IMG/VR virus record: IMGVR_UViG_3300034631_000006
Span: 1 to 30,986 of that record
Source: a virus
Reading direction: 5' to 3' (one strand)
DNA: 30,986 bases
Shown: piece after piece, positions 1 to 7,754 of the stretch
Layout: every line of letters begins with the position of its first letter
Numbering within the stretch: position 1 is the stretch's first letter
Made by a program: the position numbers and the translations under genes
The notes under the pieces: model-generated
The model's input: the letters and a program-made list of their open reading frames with translations, nothing else
What the model was told of the DNA's origin: nothing
Database searches by the model: none

Positions 1-131
1 CCGGAATGGTCGATGAACTCGCGCCATTGCGCTTCGGTGATCTCGACGGCGTCGGGCGGGATCACGTCGTGGATATCTTCGGAGTAGAAGGCCAGCGGGA
101 TCCCCGCGTCATCGATGACCATGTGCTTCAT
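1..131 (-). CDS. Tail fibre assembly-like protein, 3' end cut by window
   Basis: Partial gene entering from its ATG at 131; only the first 43 codons are inside the window. It starts one base after the TGA of the tail-fibre gene (TGA-A-ATG), so it is translated directly behind it. The visible protein is acidic, with Y18-S-E-D near the start and an E-A-Q-W segment near the cut end. This resembles the beginning of small phage tail-fibre assembly or chaperone proteins, whose genes usually follow the fibre gene. The assignment rests mainly on position; the sequence seen is too short to prove a family. Confidence 0.55.
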   Translation of the reverse strand, partial: MKHMVIDDAGIPLAFYSEDIHDVIPPDAVEITEAQWREFIDHS

Positions 132-132
132 T

Positions 133-948
133 TCAGTATCCTACCGCGAGCCACGTGATCGGGTATTCATAGTTGACGGAAGTAACCGAGCCGCCTTGGA
201 TCACCCTCTTTCGGATCACGAACTGCGAGGCGGTTACCTGCGTCGCTGCAACACCAATGAAGGCATCACCCGCCATCCCATCGAAGTTGGTGCAGGCGAC
301 AACGCTCAGACAGGCATTCGGAAAAGCGATCGGGAATGTCTGCACATAATCAGCCGGCGTTTGCGCCGACATGCCCCACTGCAGGAAGAGACCGTTCGGG
401 AACCGCTGGTAGCCATTCGCTGTGTTGGATGCGGCGGCCACCCAGTCGCCCCAGAAATTGCCGAGGTCGGACGTGTCGACGGTCAGGCCGAGATTGTTGG
501 TCTTCCAGCCGACCTTGACGGTACTGCCGCCCTGCCCGACGCCGGTGCCCTGCTGGACCGGCACGTAGCCGAGTGGCGCAGCCGCCCCCAGCGTGGCGCG
601 CGCCGCCGCAGCATCGGCGTCATCGAAGAGCTGCCGCGCGAATGGGCTGATCTCCGACATGGCCGCGACGAACTGGGCCAGCCGCTCGTTGGCCGCTATC
701 GCCGACGCCGCGCCCGCGTTGCCCAGCGAGATCGCGTAGGGCGCCGTCACGGACCCGTGCGGCCATGGGTAGGCCAGCGTCAGCGAATTGTTGCTGTTGA
801 CCGACGCGATCGGGATGCTGAAGCCCTGCAGCGAGAACTCGCCGCCATTGACGACGCCGATCGACCAGGCGGTGCCCGTGCCGGTGACGATGGCGCTGCC
901 GTTCGTCACCGTCGCGGTGCCGATCGCGTAGAAGGGTTGCACCGCCAT
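133..948 (-). CDS. Tail fibre / receptor-binding protein, gp53-like C-terminus
   Basis: 271 residues, ATG at 948 preceded by AGGAG nine bases upstream. The N-terminus (about residues 1-75) is a small beta-rich attachment domain rich in T, G and V. A central helical stretch follows (about 80-118, with N-E-R-L-A and A-A-A-A-R-A-T-L-G). The C-terminal half has the pattern NGLFLQWG, then a region alternating Phe-Pro with Gly and Asn, which is typical of the gp53-like C-terminal domain of phage tail fibres. It should be a trimeric distal fibre that contacts the host surface. It is followed by a fibre-assembly-like gene and preceded by small tip proteins. Confidence 0.8.
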   Translation of the reverse strand: MAVQPFYAIGTATVTNGSAIVTGTGTAWSIGVVNGGEFSLQGFSIPIASVNSNNSLTLAYPWPHGSVTAPYAISLGNAGAASAIAANERLAQFVAAMSEISPFARQLFDDADAAAARATLGAAAPLGYVPVQQGTGVGQGGSTVKVGWKTNNLGLTVDTSDLGNFWGDWVAAASNTANGYQRFPNGLFLQWGMSAQTPADYVQTFPIAFPNACLSVVACTNFDGMAGDAFIGVAATQVTASQFVIRKRVIQGGSVTSVNYEYPITWLAVGY

Positions 949-983
949 GGGGCCGCGCTCCTGTCATGTTGCGAGTTGGTAGG

Positions 984-1340
984 TCAGCCGCCGTGGGCGG
1001 CGATGATGCTGTCGAGTTCGGCGGGAGACTTGGCCGCGGCAATCTCCGCCTGTGCGTCCTGCCGCTCAGCCTCTAGGGCACCGATCTGCGATGCCTGCCG
1101 CTTTGCCCGGATCATCACCTGCTCGGCCAGGGTCTTCTCCGTCACGCCGCGGCGCTTCGCCTCCGGTGCCAGCAGGAGCGAGGTGGCGCCGCTCTCGATG
1201 ACGAGATGTGCCTCGGCGATCTTGCGAGCGTGGATTGCCTGCATGGGGCCGAGGATCGCCGCGTAGCGCTCCGCAAAGACCGCATCGAGCTTCGCCTGCG
1301 CCACGGCCCGGAACGCCGCCATGTCCTTGGTCATCTTCAT
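984..1340 (-). CDS. Small helical tail-region protein, unknown function
   Basis: 118 residues if started at the ATG at 1340, which forms an ATGA overlap with the stop of the preceding gene. An upstream in-frame start at 1379 lies inside that gene and is less likely. The protein is Ala-, Glu- and Lys-rich and predicted almost entirely helical (K-M-T-K-D-M-A-A-F-R at the start, E-A-E-R-Q-D-A-Q-A-E-I-A-A-A-K near the end), with coiled-coil character and no membrane segment. Position between tip proteins and the fibre suggests a structural or chaperone role. I do not recognise the family. Confidence 0.7.
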   Translation of the reverse strand: MKMTKDMAAFRAVAQAKLDAVFAERYAAILGPMQAIHARKIAEAHLVIESGATSLLLAPEAKRRGVTEKTLAEQVMIRAKRQASQIGALEAERQDAQAEIAAAKSPAELDSIIAAHGG

Positions 1341-1747
1341 GTCGCGACGATCTCCACCAACCAGGGCAGGTACGGCCACTGGTCGACCGCGACCCGGTAC
1401 GTCGCCGCCACGTCGGCGGTGAGCGTTAGCGTCCCTCCCTTGCGCTCGACCGGCTGCCCGTCGACCATGACGGTGCAGGGCTTCGGCAGGCCGCTGATGA
1501 CCGCCTTGTCCTTGCCGTCGGCGCGGATTTCGGCGGTGGAAACCGATGCCGCTAGCGCGGGGCGCAGCGCCAGCTCGCCCTCGACGACGTGGTGCAGGCC
1601 GAACAGTTCGTGGAGGTTGCCGTTCTGCTTGAAGTCGACGTCGGCGTAGAGGACGCCTCGCTCGTCCAGTGCGGCGAGGGATTCCGGATCGACGATCCCG
1701 GAGAGCGTCTGGACGATCTTGCCCTCTGCGGTGTGAATGACGATCAT
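1337..1747 (-). CDS. Hypothetical tail-tip/baseplate protein
   Basis: 136 residues from ATG 1747 (MIVIHTAEGK); ATGA overlaps at both ends couple it to its neighbours. An N-terminal extension to 1948 would lie inside the preceding gene and is a shadow. The sequence is beta-rich: an early segment with G-K-I-V-Q-T-L-S-G, then an Ig-like C-terminal half (about 80-130) with V-M-V-D-G-Q-P-V-E and L-T-L-T-A-D-V. That C-terminal pattern is often seen in small carbohydrate-binding or fibre-associated tail proteins. No specific function is claimed. Confidence 0.7.
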   Translation of the reverse strand: MIVIHTAEGKIVQTLSGIVDPESLAALDERGVLYADVDFKQNGNLHELFGLHHVVEGELALRPALAASVSTAEIRADGKDKAVISGLPKPCTVMVDGQPVERKGGTLTLTADVAATYRVAVDQWPYLPWLVEIVAT

Positions 1748-2133
1748 ACCCCCGTTCTCCTGTAGCAGAAGTAGTGAAAGGCGATGTCGAAGGCGACCTT
1801 CACGCGAAGCGCGATGTGCGAGCCGTCCGGCGCGACGAACGCCGAGAAGTAGACCGGGTACTCGTTCTCCGCCCCCGTGCTGGTCCTGTCGTGCCACACG
1901 AAGTAGATCGGCACCCCCGTCCCCGCTGGTAGCGCGAAGGCGTGCCATGTCGCGACGTACTGGTTCGCGTCGTTCTTCGGGGAGGCCGGCACGATCTTGC
2001 TGCCCTTCAGCCCTCCGCCCTGCCCGTAGAAGGTCGAGGAGAAGACGAGGTGCGCCGGGTCGCTGCTCCAGGCCTCGTGGCCGTGCTTCGAGACCCTGAA
2101 ATACTCAGGCGTCGCGTGAACGCGCAGGCTCAT
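1744..2133 (-). CDS. Small tail-tip protein, third of three related genes
   Basis: 129 residues, ATG at 2133 within an ATGA overlap. The N-terminus has a short signature shared with the two genes before it: a Y/L-x-x-S-K/R-x-G-x-D/E-A stretch (here F-R-V-S-K-H-G-H-E-A), about 10 residues, then F-S/D-S. The remainder is beta-rich and aromatic, with W-H-A-F-A-L-P and F-V-W-H-D. Similar small proteins are encoded after the central tip gene in many alphaproteobacterial siphophages (from memory; not searched). The likely role is a structural decoration or adhesion component of the tail tip. Confidence 0.7.
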   Translation of the reverse strand: MSLRVHATPEYFRVSKHGHEAWSSDPAHLVFSSTFYGQGGGLKGSKIVPASPKNDANQYVATWHAFALPAGTGVPIYFVWHDRTSTGAENEYPVYFSAFVAPDGSHIALRVKVAFDIAFHYFCYRRTGV

Positions 2134-2630
2134 GCGTAGGGCACTCCATAGACATAGGCCGTGTGGGTCGGGGTGTAGTCGACGCTGCTGAGTGCGAGCA
2201 GAGTGATGGTGAGTTCGGAAGAGACCGAGCTGCTCGTGACATCGACGACGAGCCGTCCCAGCTCCACCATGCTGTGGGACCCTCTAAAGATCTCCGTCCC
2301 CCCGTTGAACGAGGCGTTGTATGTCATCAGGACGAGCGGAACGAAGGGTAGTGCGTAGGGAAAGCTGACGGTGGCGAAGGTTTTGACCGAATAGGTCATC
2401 GTTCCTCCTCCACCCCACTCCTCATAGCCCCGAGGCATATTCGGGGTTGCGGCGTGTGTAGTCTGGACCGTCGTCTCGTAGGGCATCACGAACAAGGGCT
2501 GGAGCTGCTGCCTGTTGGTGTCGAATAGCAGCGGCGCGTTCGGATCGTCGACGCTATGGCCTTGCGGAGCGACCCGCAGGCCGTATGCGCCGTCGAGTGC
2601 GTGACGACCGAGGGAGACTCGCTTGGACAT
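2130..2630 (-). CDS. Small tail-tip protein, second of three related genes
   Basis: 166 residues. ATG at 2630 abuts the TAG of the previous gene, and the stop overlaps the next start as ATGA. It begins M-S-K-R-V-S-L-G, nearly the start of the preceding gene (M-T-R-R-V-Y-L-G), followed by Y-G-L-R-V-A-P-Q-G-H and L-L-F-D-T-N, the shared signature of this trio. The rest is Thr-, Tyr- and Phe-rich beta structure with no catalytic motif. It is probably a tail-tip decoration or adhesin subunit. Confidence 0.7.
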   Translation of the reverse strand: MSKRVSLGRHALDGAYGLRVAPQGHSVDDPNAPLLFDTNRQQLQPLFVMPYETTVQTTHAATPNMPRGYEEWGGGGTMTYSVKTFATVSFPYALPFVPLVLMTYNASFNGGTEIFRGSHSMVELGRLVVDVTSSSVSSELTITLLALSSVDYTPTHTAYVYGVPYA

Positions 2631-3095
2631 CTAGACGGCTCCGAGCAGGACGAACTTGTACGCGGGCGCTCGGAACCGGGTGTAGTACGTCGAGACCGGA
2701 TGGTTCACGCCACTCAGACGACCGCGATACAGGATCCTCGGGGTCGAGACGGTGAATGCGTTCTGGAAAAACACCGGGATGATGCTCGTCCACTGCCGTG
2801 CCGTCCCGGTGTATTCCATCATCAGCAGGATCATATAGGCGTACGAGCTGGGGATAGACTGTGTCAGAGCGAAGGAGACGGGGTCGCTCCAGCTGGTGAA
2901 CTGGTTGAACGTAGTGTCGCTGGGGGAAACGAACGGCGGCGCTGGATCGGAGAAGGTCCCCTCCCCGAGGATCATCCCCGCGAACGGCCAGCTGCTGTCG
3001 AACGCCTTGCCGACCTCCGGCATCCCCGGGTAGGCATCGTAGCCGGCGCGGCTGATGAGGAGGCCACCCTCCCCGAGATAGACCCGCCTAGTCAT
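2631..3095 (-). CDS. Small tail-tip protein, first of three related genes
   Basis: 154 residues. ATG at 3095 overlaps the end of the central tip gene by 8 bases. Begins M-T-R-R-V-Y-L-G, then L-L-I-S-R-A-G-Y-D-A-Y and A-F-D-S-S-W, matching the other two members in the same order. The middle is rich in F, W, S and P, ending in beta-strands. Overlap with the central tip gene suggests co-translation and a role in the same structure. No specific ligand can be inferred. Confidence 0.7.
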   Translation of the reverse strand: MTRRVYLGEGGLLISRAGYDAYPGMPEVGKAFDSSWPFAGMILGEGTFSDPAPPFVSPSDTTFNQFTSWSDPVSFALTQSIPSSYAYMILLMMEYTGTARQWTSIIPVFFQNAFTVSTPRILYRGRLSGVNHPVSTYYTRFRAPAYKFVLLGAV

Positions 3096-5760
3096 AGATC
3101 TCGATCGTCCCGCCCGAGCCGTTGATGAACATCTTGCCGTTGTCGGATTGGAGCTGCTGGAACCGGGCCAGGGCGAGCTTCACCACGCCGCCCTGGATCA
3201 CGAACGGGTAGGTCGACGTGCTGCCGTCCGTCACGATGAAGCGGTCGGTTCGCATGACGATGGTCGAGGATGTCGGCGTCGTGTCGATGTAGATGCCGGT
3301 GTCCTTGAACGTGTCCCCCGCACTGGCCTTGGCGAGGATGGCGATCCGCGAGAAGGATCCGTCACCGGCGACGGCGGAGGCGTAGAAGGCGATCAGGCCG
3401 GACGCGGAGAGATCGGCGACCGTCGACGTGACACCGGTGAGTGCCTGGCTGTTGGCAGCGACCTGCCCGTTGATGCTCGTGACGGTGCCGCTGAGGTCCG
3501 AAAGCGCCTGCGCCTGCCCGTTCACCTGTGACTGGGTCGTGCCGAGACTTGCCGTGACCGCGGTGATCGCCTGGCTGTTGGCGGAAGTCTCTCCGCCCAG
3601 GCTCGTCACGCTCCCCTGCAGCGACGTGATGGCCTGGCCCTGCCCGCTCACTTCGCCGGAAACGTCGGTAAGGCGCACCTCCACCCCGTCGGTGCGCCGG
3701 GCGAGCGCTTCGGTCTCGCTGGCCCACGTCGTGCGCTGCTCGATGATTGCCGCCGATGCGCTGGCCGCCTCGCTCTGCTGCACGACGTTCGTCGTGGCGA
3801 TAGTGGCCGCCAGTCCCTCGAGCAGCGTTTCGAAGCGGCCGAAGCTCTCGGGTCCGAAGCGCAGCACCTCCTGGATATCCCCCTGCAGGTCGGCAAGCTC
3901 GGCCGCGAGGTCCTCGCGCAGCGTGGTGACGATCTGCGAGGGCGAGAAGAACGTCGCCCGCGGCGGGTTCGTCACCACCGTCCCCTGCAGCGTGTAGGAG
4001 GTATTGGCGACGAGACCCTCGACCACGACGCCGGTGACGAGCGCCTTGTCGAACGTCGCCTGGATGCGCCGGCTCGGGTCGTCGCTCTTCCAGTACTCCA
4101 CCACGACGGCATCGACCGTCACGTCGTCGATCGCATCCCACTGCACGGTGATCGCCGGCAGCGCCCTTCCCGCAGCATTGGTGACCTGGCTGGCATAGGC
4201 CGTGAAGCCCTGCAGCGTCGAAAGGCGCACCGGGCCAGCCGGGGCGACGCGGGCCGGGCGCTCGGCAATGACCACCGCGCTGTCGTAGATGCCGTTGCCG
4301 ACCTCATCCAGCGTCAGCGTCACGTTCCGGGCGCCGTTGGCGTTCAGCGCGCCGAGGGAGCGGCCCACCACCTGATAGGTCCGCGTGCCGTAGCGCGCGC
4401 TGGCGACGGATATCCAGTCGCCGGGCTCCAGCACGATCCAGCGCGGCCGCACCGTGACCGTCTCGGATGCCTGGTAGCGAGACCGGCGCAGTGCCGCCTC
4501 GGCGAGGTCCGAGGCCTGGCTGTCGATGAACACGGCCCCGAAATTGAGCGCCTGCGCGTGCCGCTCCCGATCGGCGGCAAGCGCCTCCGGCGAGGAGCGC
4601 GGCTCGTAGGACGTCGCCGACCAGAGATCCGCAGGCGAGTTGAACGTGCCGTAGACGGTATTGACCAGATCCGAGCGCGAACGCTTGGCCCGAAACTGCC
4701 GCGGCGACCCGACGATCACGTCGTCATCGGTGAGTGTCGCGACCACCGGCTGGTTGGCCCCGACGATCGGATGGTCGCCGTCGACCAGGTAGAACAGGCC
4801 GCCGCTGCAGGCCTCGAGGACCGGGGCGAGATTGTCGGAGTGCGACACGCCGTCCGATGTGGAGAACAACGCTCCTGCCCTGTAGCGGTACGGCCGGGTC
4901 GGCGTGCTCTCGTCGCACACATTGGCGGCCGGCATCCATGGCGCGACGGGAAGGTCCACCGCCGGCACGCCCTTCCCGACGAGCAGCTGTCCGTTGGCGA
5001 AGAAGCCGCGCTCGTAATTATAGGCCTGGACGATCGGGTTCTCCGAATACTCCCATGTCGCGATGTCATTCCAGCGATGGGGACCCGAGCCGCCGGCGGT
5101 CGTGTCCTTGCGAGGATCGTAGAGCGGCGCGCCCTCGAACTCGAATAGGAGCTGCGGGACGCTCGCCATGTCCTCGTCCTGGAACATCGCGCTGACGACG
5201 ACGAAGGCGGTCCCCCTGCCGACGTGATCCGCCGTCCAGCGCCCCGAGGGATTGGATGACCCGGCCAGCCCGTTCTCGCCGAACTCGACCGCCTGCAGCG
5301 CACTGTGGCGGCCGTCATAGACCCGGATGCGGAGCAGGTCTGAGTCGGCGGGATAGCCGGAGACCAGCGCGCCGCGCGTGTTGGTGTCGGCCCAGTTGAT
5401 CGTGCGCCACTCGCCGTTCACCGCGACCCGGGTCAGCGCCGTGATCGGGAAGTCGGACAGCACGAAAACCTTCTGCAGATACTTGTTCGATGAGCCGTAG
5501 GTGTTCGTGTAGACGTCGTGACCCGCGACGGCGACGAGCCCGACCGCGATCTCGCGCGGCCGATCGCCACCGTACTGGACCGACAGCTTCGTGCCGCTGA
5601 CCGTCTCGGCCCGATCGGGCTTGCCCCGCAGCGCGTTGACGGCGAAGTTGAGCCCGATGCCGAGCAGCGCTTGACCGACGACGCCGAGCCCGCCGACGAA
5701 AGACGCAATGCCGGCGATGGCGGAGCCGATGGCCGCGATAGCTGGTGCGATGAATGGCAT
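3088..5760 (-). CDS. Central tail-tip / host-specificity protein (gpJ-like)
   Basis: 890 residues, in the position of lambda gpJ. Visible order: a hydrophobic Gly/Ala-rich N-terminus (about 5-45); a large tail-hub region with YGGDRPR near 65 and the N-Y-E-R-G-F and A-A-N-V-C-D-E stretches around 250-285; a fibronectin type III-like domain (roughly 530-615, Q-W-D-A to L-Q-G-T); a helical stalk (about 620-700); a repetitive trimeric coiled-coil-like region (about 695-770) where S-L-x-G-x-V-T-S and A-N-S-Q-A alternate; and a C-terminal beta domain of DUF1983 type ending D-N-G-K-M to I-E-I-Y-D. It forms the tip that contacts the host and triggers DNA ejection. Its last residues are echoed by the 35-residue gene at 6178. 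Confidence 0.85.
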   Translation of the reverse strand: MPFIAPAIAAIGSAIAGIASFVGGLGVVGQALLGIGLNFAVNALRGKPDRAETVSGTKLSVQYGGDRPREIAVGLVAVAGHDVYTNTYGSSNKYLQKVFVLSDFPITALTRVAVNGEWRTINWADTNTRGALVSGYPADSDLLRIRVYDGRHSALQAVEFGENGLAGSSNPSGRWTADHVGRGTAFVVVSAMFQDEDMASVPQLLFEFEGAPLYDPRKDTTAGGSGPHRWNDIATWEYSENPIVQAYNYERGFFANGQLLVGKGVPAVDLPVAPWMPAANVCDESTPTRPYRYRAGALFSTSDGVSHSDNLAPVLEACSGGLFYLVDGDHPIVGANQPVVATLTDDDVIVGSPRQFRAKRSRSDLVNTVYGTFNSPADLWSATSYEPRSSPEALAADRERHAQALNFGAVFIDSQASDLAEAALRRSRYQASETVTVRPRWIVLEPGDWISVASARYGTRTYQVVGRSLGALNANGARNVTLTLDEVGNGIYDSAVVIAERPARVAPAGPVRLSTLQGFTAYASQVTNAAGRALPAITVQWDAIDDVTVDAVVVEYWKSDDPSRRIQATFDKALVTGVVVEGLVANTSYTLQGTVVTNPPRATFFSPSQIVTTLREDLAAELADLQGDIQEVLRFGPESFGRFETLLEGLAATIATTNVVQQSEAASASAAIIEQRTTWASETEALARRTDGVEVRLTDVSGEVSGQGQAITSLQGSVTSLGGETSANSQAITAVTASLGTTQSQVNGQAQALSDLSGTVTSINGQVAANSQALTGVTSTVADLSASGLIAFYASAVAGDGSFSRIAILAKASAGDTFKDTGIYIDTTPTSSTIVMRTDRFIVTDGSTSTYPFVIQGGVVKLALARFQQLQSDNGKMFINGSGGTIEIYD

Positions 5761-5763
5761 GGA

Positions 5764-6168
5764 TTATCCGACCCGGAAGGCTTGGCTGAGCGCCGTGATA
5801 GGCTCGTAGCCGATGCCCTGCTCTGTCTTGACCGCCACACCGAAGGAGGTGACGACCGCGGCCCCGACCTTGCCGTCGCGCTCGATCGTCCCGACGTCGC
5901 CGCGCTGCGCCATCGCCGGCGCGATTGCCTCATAGGCGGAGGCGAACAGGTCGCCGATATCGCTGAAGCCGGCCTTGAGCAGCTTCTTCGCCGCGCCGGC
6001 CTCGCTCTTGTAGCCGCGGAAACTCTTGAACGGCAGCTTGCCGGTGATCGCCTCGATGCAGTCGGTGGCGAGGTAGCCGCAATCCGAGATGCCCCACGCG
6101 AAGGGCAGCACCGTGTGCTTCTCGATGGCGCGGACCAGCGCCTCTTCCCAGCCGGGGACGCGGGTCAT
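5764..6168 (-). CDS. DUF6950-type tail-tip protein (NlpC/P60-like position)
   Basis: 134 residues, ATG at 6168, nine bases after the stop of the 35-residue gene. The motif P-F-A-W-G-I-S-D-C-G at about 22-31, followed by D-C-I-E-A-I-T-G, matches the F-x-W-G-x-x-D-C signature of the DUF6950 family. That family occupies the place of the NlpC/P60 cell-wall peptidase (lambda gpK-like) in many proteobacterial phages. The Cys could be a nucleophile, but no convincing His partner is visible and activity is unproven. It lies directly before the central tip gene. Confidence 0.7.
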   Translation of the reverse strand: MTRVPGWEEALVRAIEKHTVLPFAWGISDCGYLATDCIEAITGKLPFKSFRGYKSEAGAAKKLLKAGFSDIGDLFASAYEAIAPAMAQRGDVGTIERDGKVGAAVVTSFGVAVKTEQGIGYEPITALSQAFRVG

Positions 6169-6177
6169 TTCGGTGCC

Positions 6178-6285
6178 TCAGTCATAGATTTCGATGCTGC
6201 CGCGCCGGGCTATCATCTTGCCGTTGTCGCTGCGTACGGACCAATTACGGCGCCAGGGCAGGTTTCGGAGGAGCCAGCGGATCAT
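6178..6285 (-). CDS. 35-residue coupled peptide echoing the tip-protein C-terminus
   Basis: Too short for routine calling. ATG at 6285 overlaps the TGA of the upstream gene as ATGA; the TGA at 6178 is nine bases before the next start, so it fits the chain of coupled genes. The N-terminal half is basic and Trp-rich (I-R-W-L-L-R-N-L-P-W-R-R). The C-terminal half, S-D-N-G-K-M ... S-I-E-I-Y-D, repeats the end of the central tip protein, and the DNA around both stops is visibly similar. It may be a duplicated C-terminal module or an assembly peptide. Real translation is likely from context but unproven. Confidence 0.55.
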   Translation of the reverse strand: MIRWLLRNLPWRRNWSVRSDNGKMIARRGSIEIYD

Positions 6286-6500
6286 TGGTCGCTCCCCGCC
6301 TTCTGTAGGCGCAGACCGCCGTTCACAGCGACGATCTCGACAGCGAAGCCGCCTGGCTGTGTGAGGAGGACGCGCGCCCCTTCACGACCGCCTTCAACAG
6401 CGGTCAGGTAGAGGGGGCCAGCGGTACCCTTGCGCTCCGGATCGGGAAGATCCTGGGTACGTACTTCACCGTGCTCGATGGCCGTCATTCGATCGCTCAT
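6282..6500 (-). CDS. Small hypothetical tail-operon protein
   Basis: 72 residues, ATG at 6500 preceded by AAGGA seven to eight bases upstream. The stop overlaps the next small gene (ATGA). Composition is mixed, with a beta-rich C-terminal half (R-V-L-L-T-Q-P-G-G-F-A-V-E-I-V-A-V). There are no cysteines, membrane segment or catalytic motif. It lies between the DUF2163-type and DUF6950-type tip genes, so a minor tail or assembly role is the simplest reading. Family not recognised. Confidence 0.65.
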   Translation of the reverse strand: MSDRMTAIEHGEVRTQDLPDPERKGTAGPLYLTAVEGGREGARVLLTQPGGFAVEIVAVNGGLRLQKAGSDQ

Positions 6501-6519
6501 AGCTTTTCCTTAACCGTCT

Positions 6520-7143
6520 TCACGTCAGCTTCGGCAGCAATGGGTGGGGCCCGTACGCTGCGCCGGATTGGTTCGGCTTGTCGCGGCCCCAGAATATCTC
6601 CTGCTTGCCGGCGACCTCGGCATGCTCGTAGAAGCGATCCCCCGGCCAGATCGACTGCTGGTCGGCGGTCGACCGTACGCGAAAGCCCGGCTTCACGTTG
6701 TCGAGCGCTCTGCTTTCGCACTGGATCACCAGCGCCGACTGCTCGCCCGCTTCGTGCGTGACCGTATCGACGAGGCCGCGATAGACGGGCTCGACGAACA
6801 GCAGCGCGCCCGTGTCGGGATGGAAGTACGCATCCGAGATCGTAACGGGCCGCTGGTGGTAGTCTTCGGCCTCGATCGTCGCGAGCACTTCCGGCGTCAG
6901 GCCATCGTCCGGCGCTTCTGCCAGCCGCAGCGTCAGCCCAACCGCCTCGGCCCCGTAGCTGCCCTGGATGTCGGAGACCTCGATGACGCCACCTGGCAGA
7001 TAGGTCAGGCCCTCGAAGACGAACGGCGCCGACCCGTTCCAGAAGCCATAGATGCCGGTCCCGAAATCGAAGCGCATCATGCCGCGGATCACCGCCCGGC
7101 CCGCGTCGAGCAGCGCCAGTGTCTCGGCATTGAGCGACCTCAT
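6520..7143 (-). CDS. DUF2163 / BR0599-type minor tail protein
   Basis: 207 residues, ATG at 7143 in an ATGA overlap. The N-terminal part (about 20-150) is a beta-sandwich region with F-D-F-G-T-G and F-W-N-G. The C-terminal part carries C-E-S-R-A-L-D-N and R-V-R-S-T-A-D-Q-Q-S-I-W-P-G-D, the characteristic pattern of the phage BR0599/DUF2163 family. These proteins correspond to the hub module of gene transfer agents and rhizobial siphophages, placed between the distal tail protein and the peptidase-like gene, as here. The expected role is a baseplate hub component. Confidence 0.8.
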   Translation of the reverse strand: MRSLNAETLALLDAGRAVIRGMMRFDFGTGIYGFWNGSAPFVFEGLTYLPGGVIEVSDIQGSYGAEAVGLTLRLAEAPDDGLTPEVLATIEAEDYHQRPVTISDAYFHPDTGALLFVEPVYRGLVDTVTHEAGEQSALVIQCESRALDNVKPGFRVRSTADQQSIWPGDRFYEHAEVAGKQEIFWGRDKPNQSGAAYGPHPLLPKLT

Positions 7144-7754
7144 GTGCGGGTCTCCATCAGATCGAACGAGACCTGTCTGAGCGACAGACTGCCCGACTTC
7201 TGGAACGACCCCGCCACCGGGCGCATCAGCAGCTCTGTAATGTCGAACCGCACCTGCGCCCCTGCGAAGGCCGACCCCGGCGGGAAGGCCGGCTCGAACT
7301 CGATCGTCCGTGTGGTGCCCGATCCGGCCGTGTCAGTGATTTGGGCCAGGTGGTAGACGCCGTTGTAGAACAGCACATAGTCGCCGGCGCCGATGATCAG
7401 CCCGGCATCGAGCCCCGTCGCCGAGATGGTGTTCGCGCTGAGGATGGAGGCGACCTCACCGATGGTCTGCGCCGGCCCAAGGTTACGGAAATGCGCCTTC
7501 GGCCCGGGCCAGCATGGATGCCGGAACCGCACCGTCCTGAGACCCTCCCGCAGCGAGCGCCACCACGCCTCCACCGACATGAACTCCGTCCGGCGCAGCG
7601 GCTTCGTCTGCAGGGTAACGACCCAGACCGGGTCGGCGAACTCCACCACGTTCGTCAGCCGGCTGCCGGAGCGCGACTGGGAGACGGAGCGCCCCAGCCG
7701 CAGGTCGATCTCCGTCCAGGCAACGTCCGGGATGGCGCGGGGGAATGTCGTCAC
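7140..7754 (-). CDS. Distal tail-type minor tail protein
   Basis: 204 residues. ATG at 7754 overlaps the tape-measure stop (ATGA), and its own stop overlaps the DUF2163-type gene. The N-terminal half is beta-rich with the W-V-V-T-L-Q-T-K-P-L segment, followed by an aromatic loop (V-E-A-W-W-R-S-L-R). The gene immediately downstream of the tape measure in siphophages normally encodes the distal tail protein that caps the tube. The call is mostly positional with a compatible fold pattern. Confidence 0.65.
   Translation of the reverse strand: MTTFPRAIPDVAWTEIDLRLGRSVSQSRSGSRLTNVVEFADPVWVVTLQTKPLRRTEFMSVEAWWRSLREGLRTVRFRHPCWPGPKAHFRNLGPAQTIGEVASILSANTISATGLDAGLIIGAGDYVLFYNGVYHLAQITDTAGSGTTRTIEFEPAFPPGSAFAGAQVRFDITELLMRPVAGSFQKSGSLSLRQVSFDLMETRT

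Noticed and set aside
115-1266. 383-codon + strand frame opposite the fibre gene
   Set aside because: Arg-rich shadow of the fibre and following gene; no ribosome site or domain.
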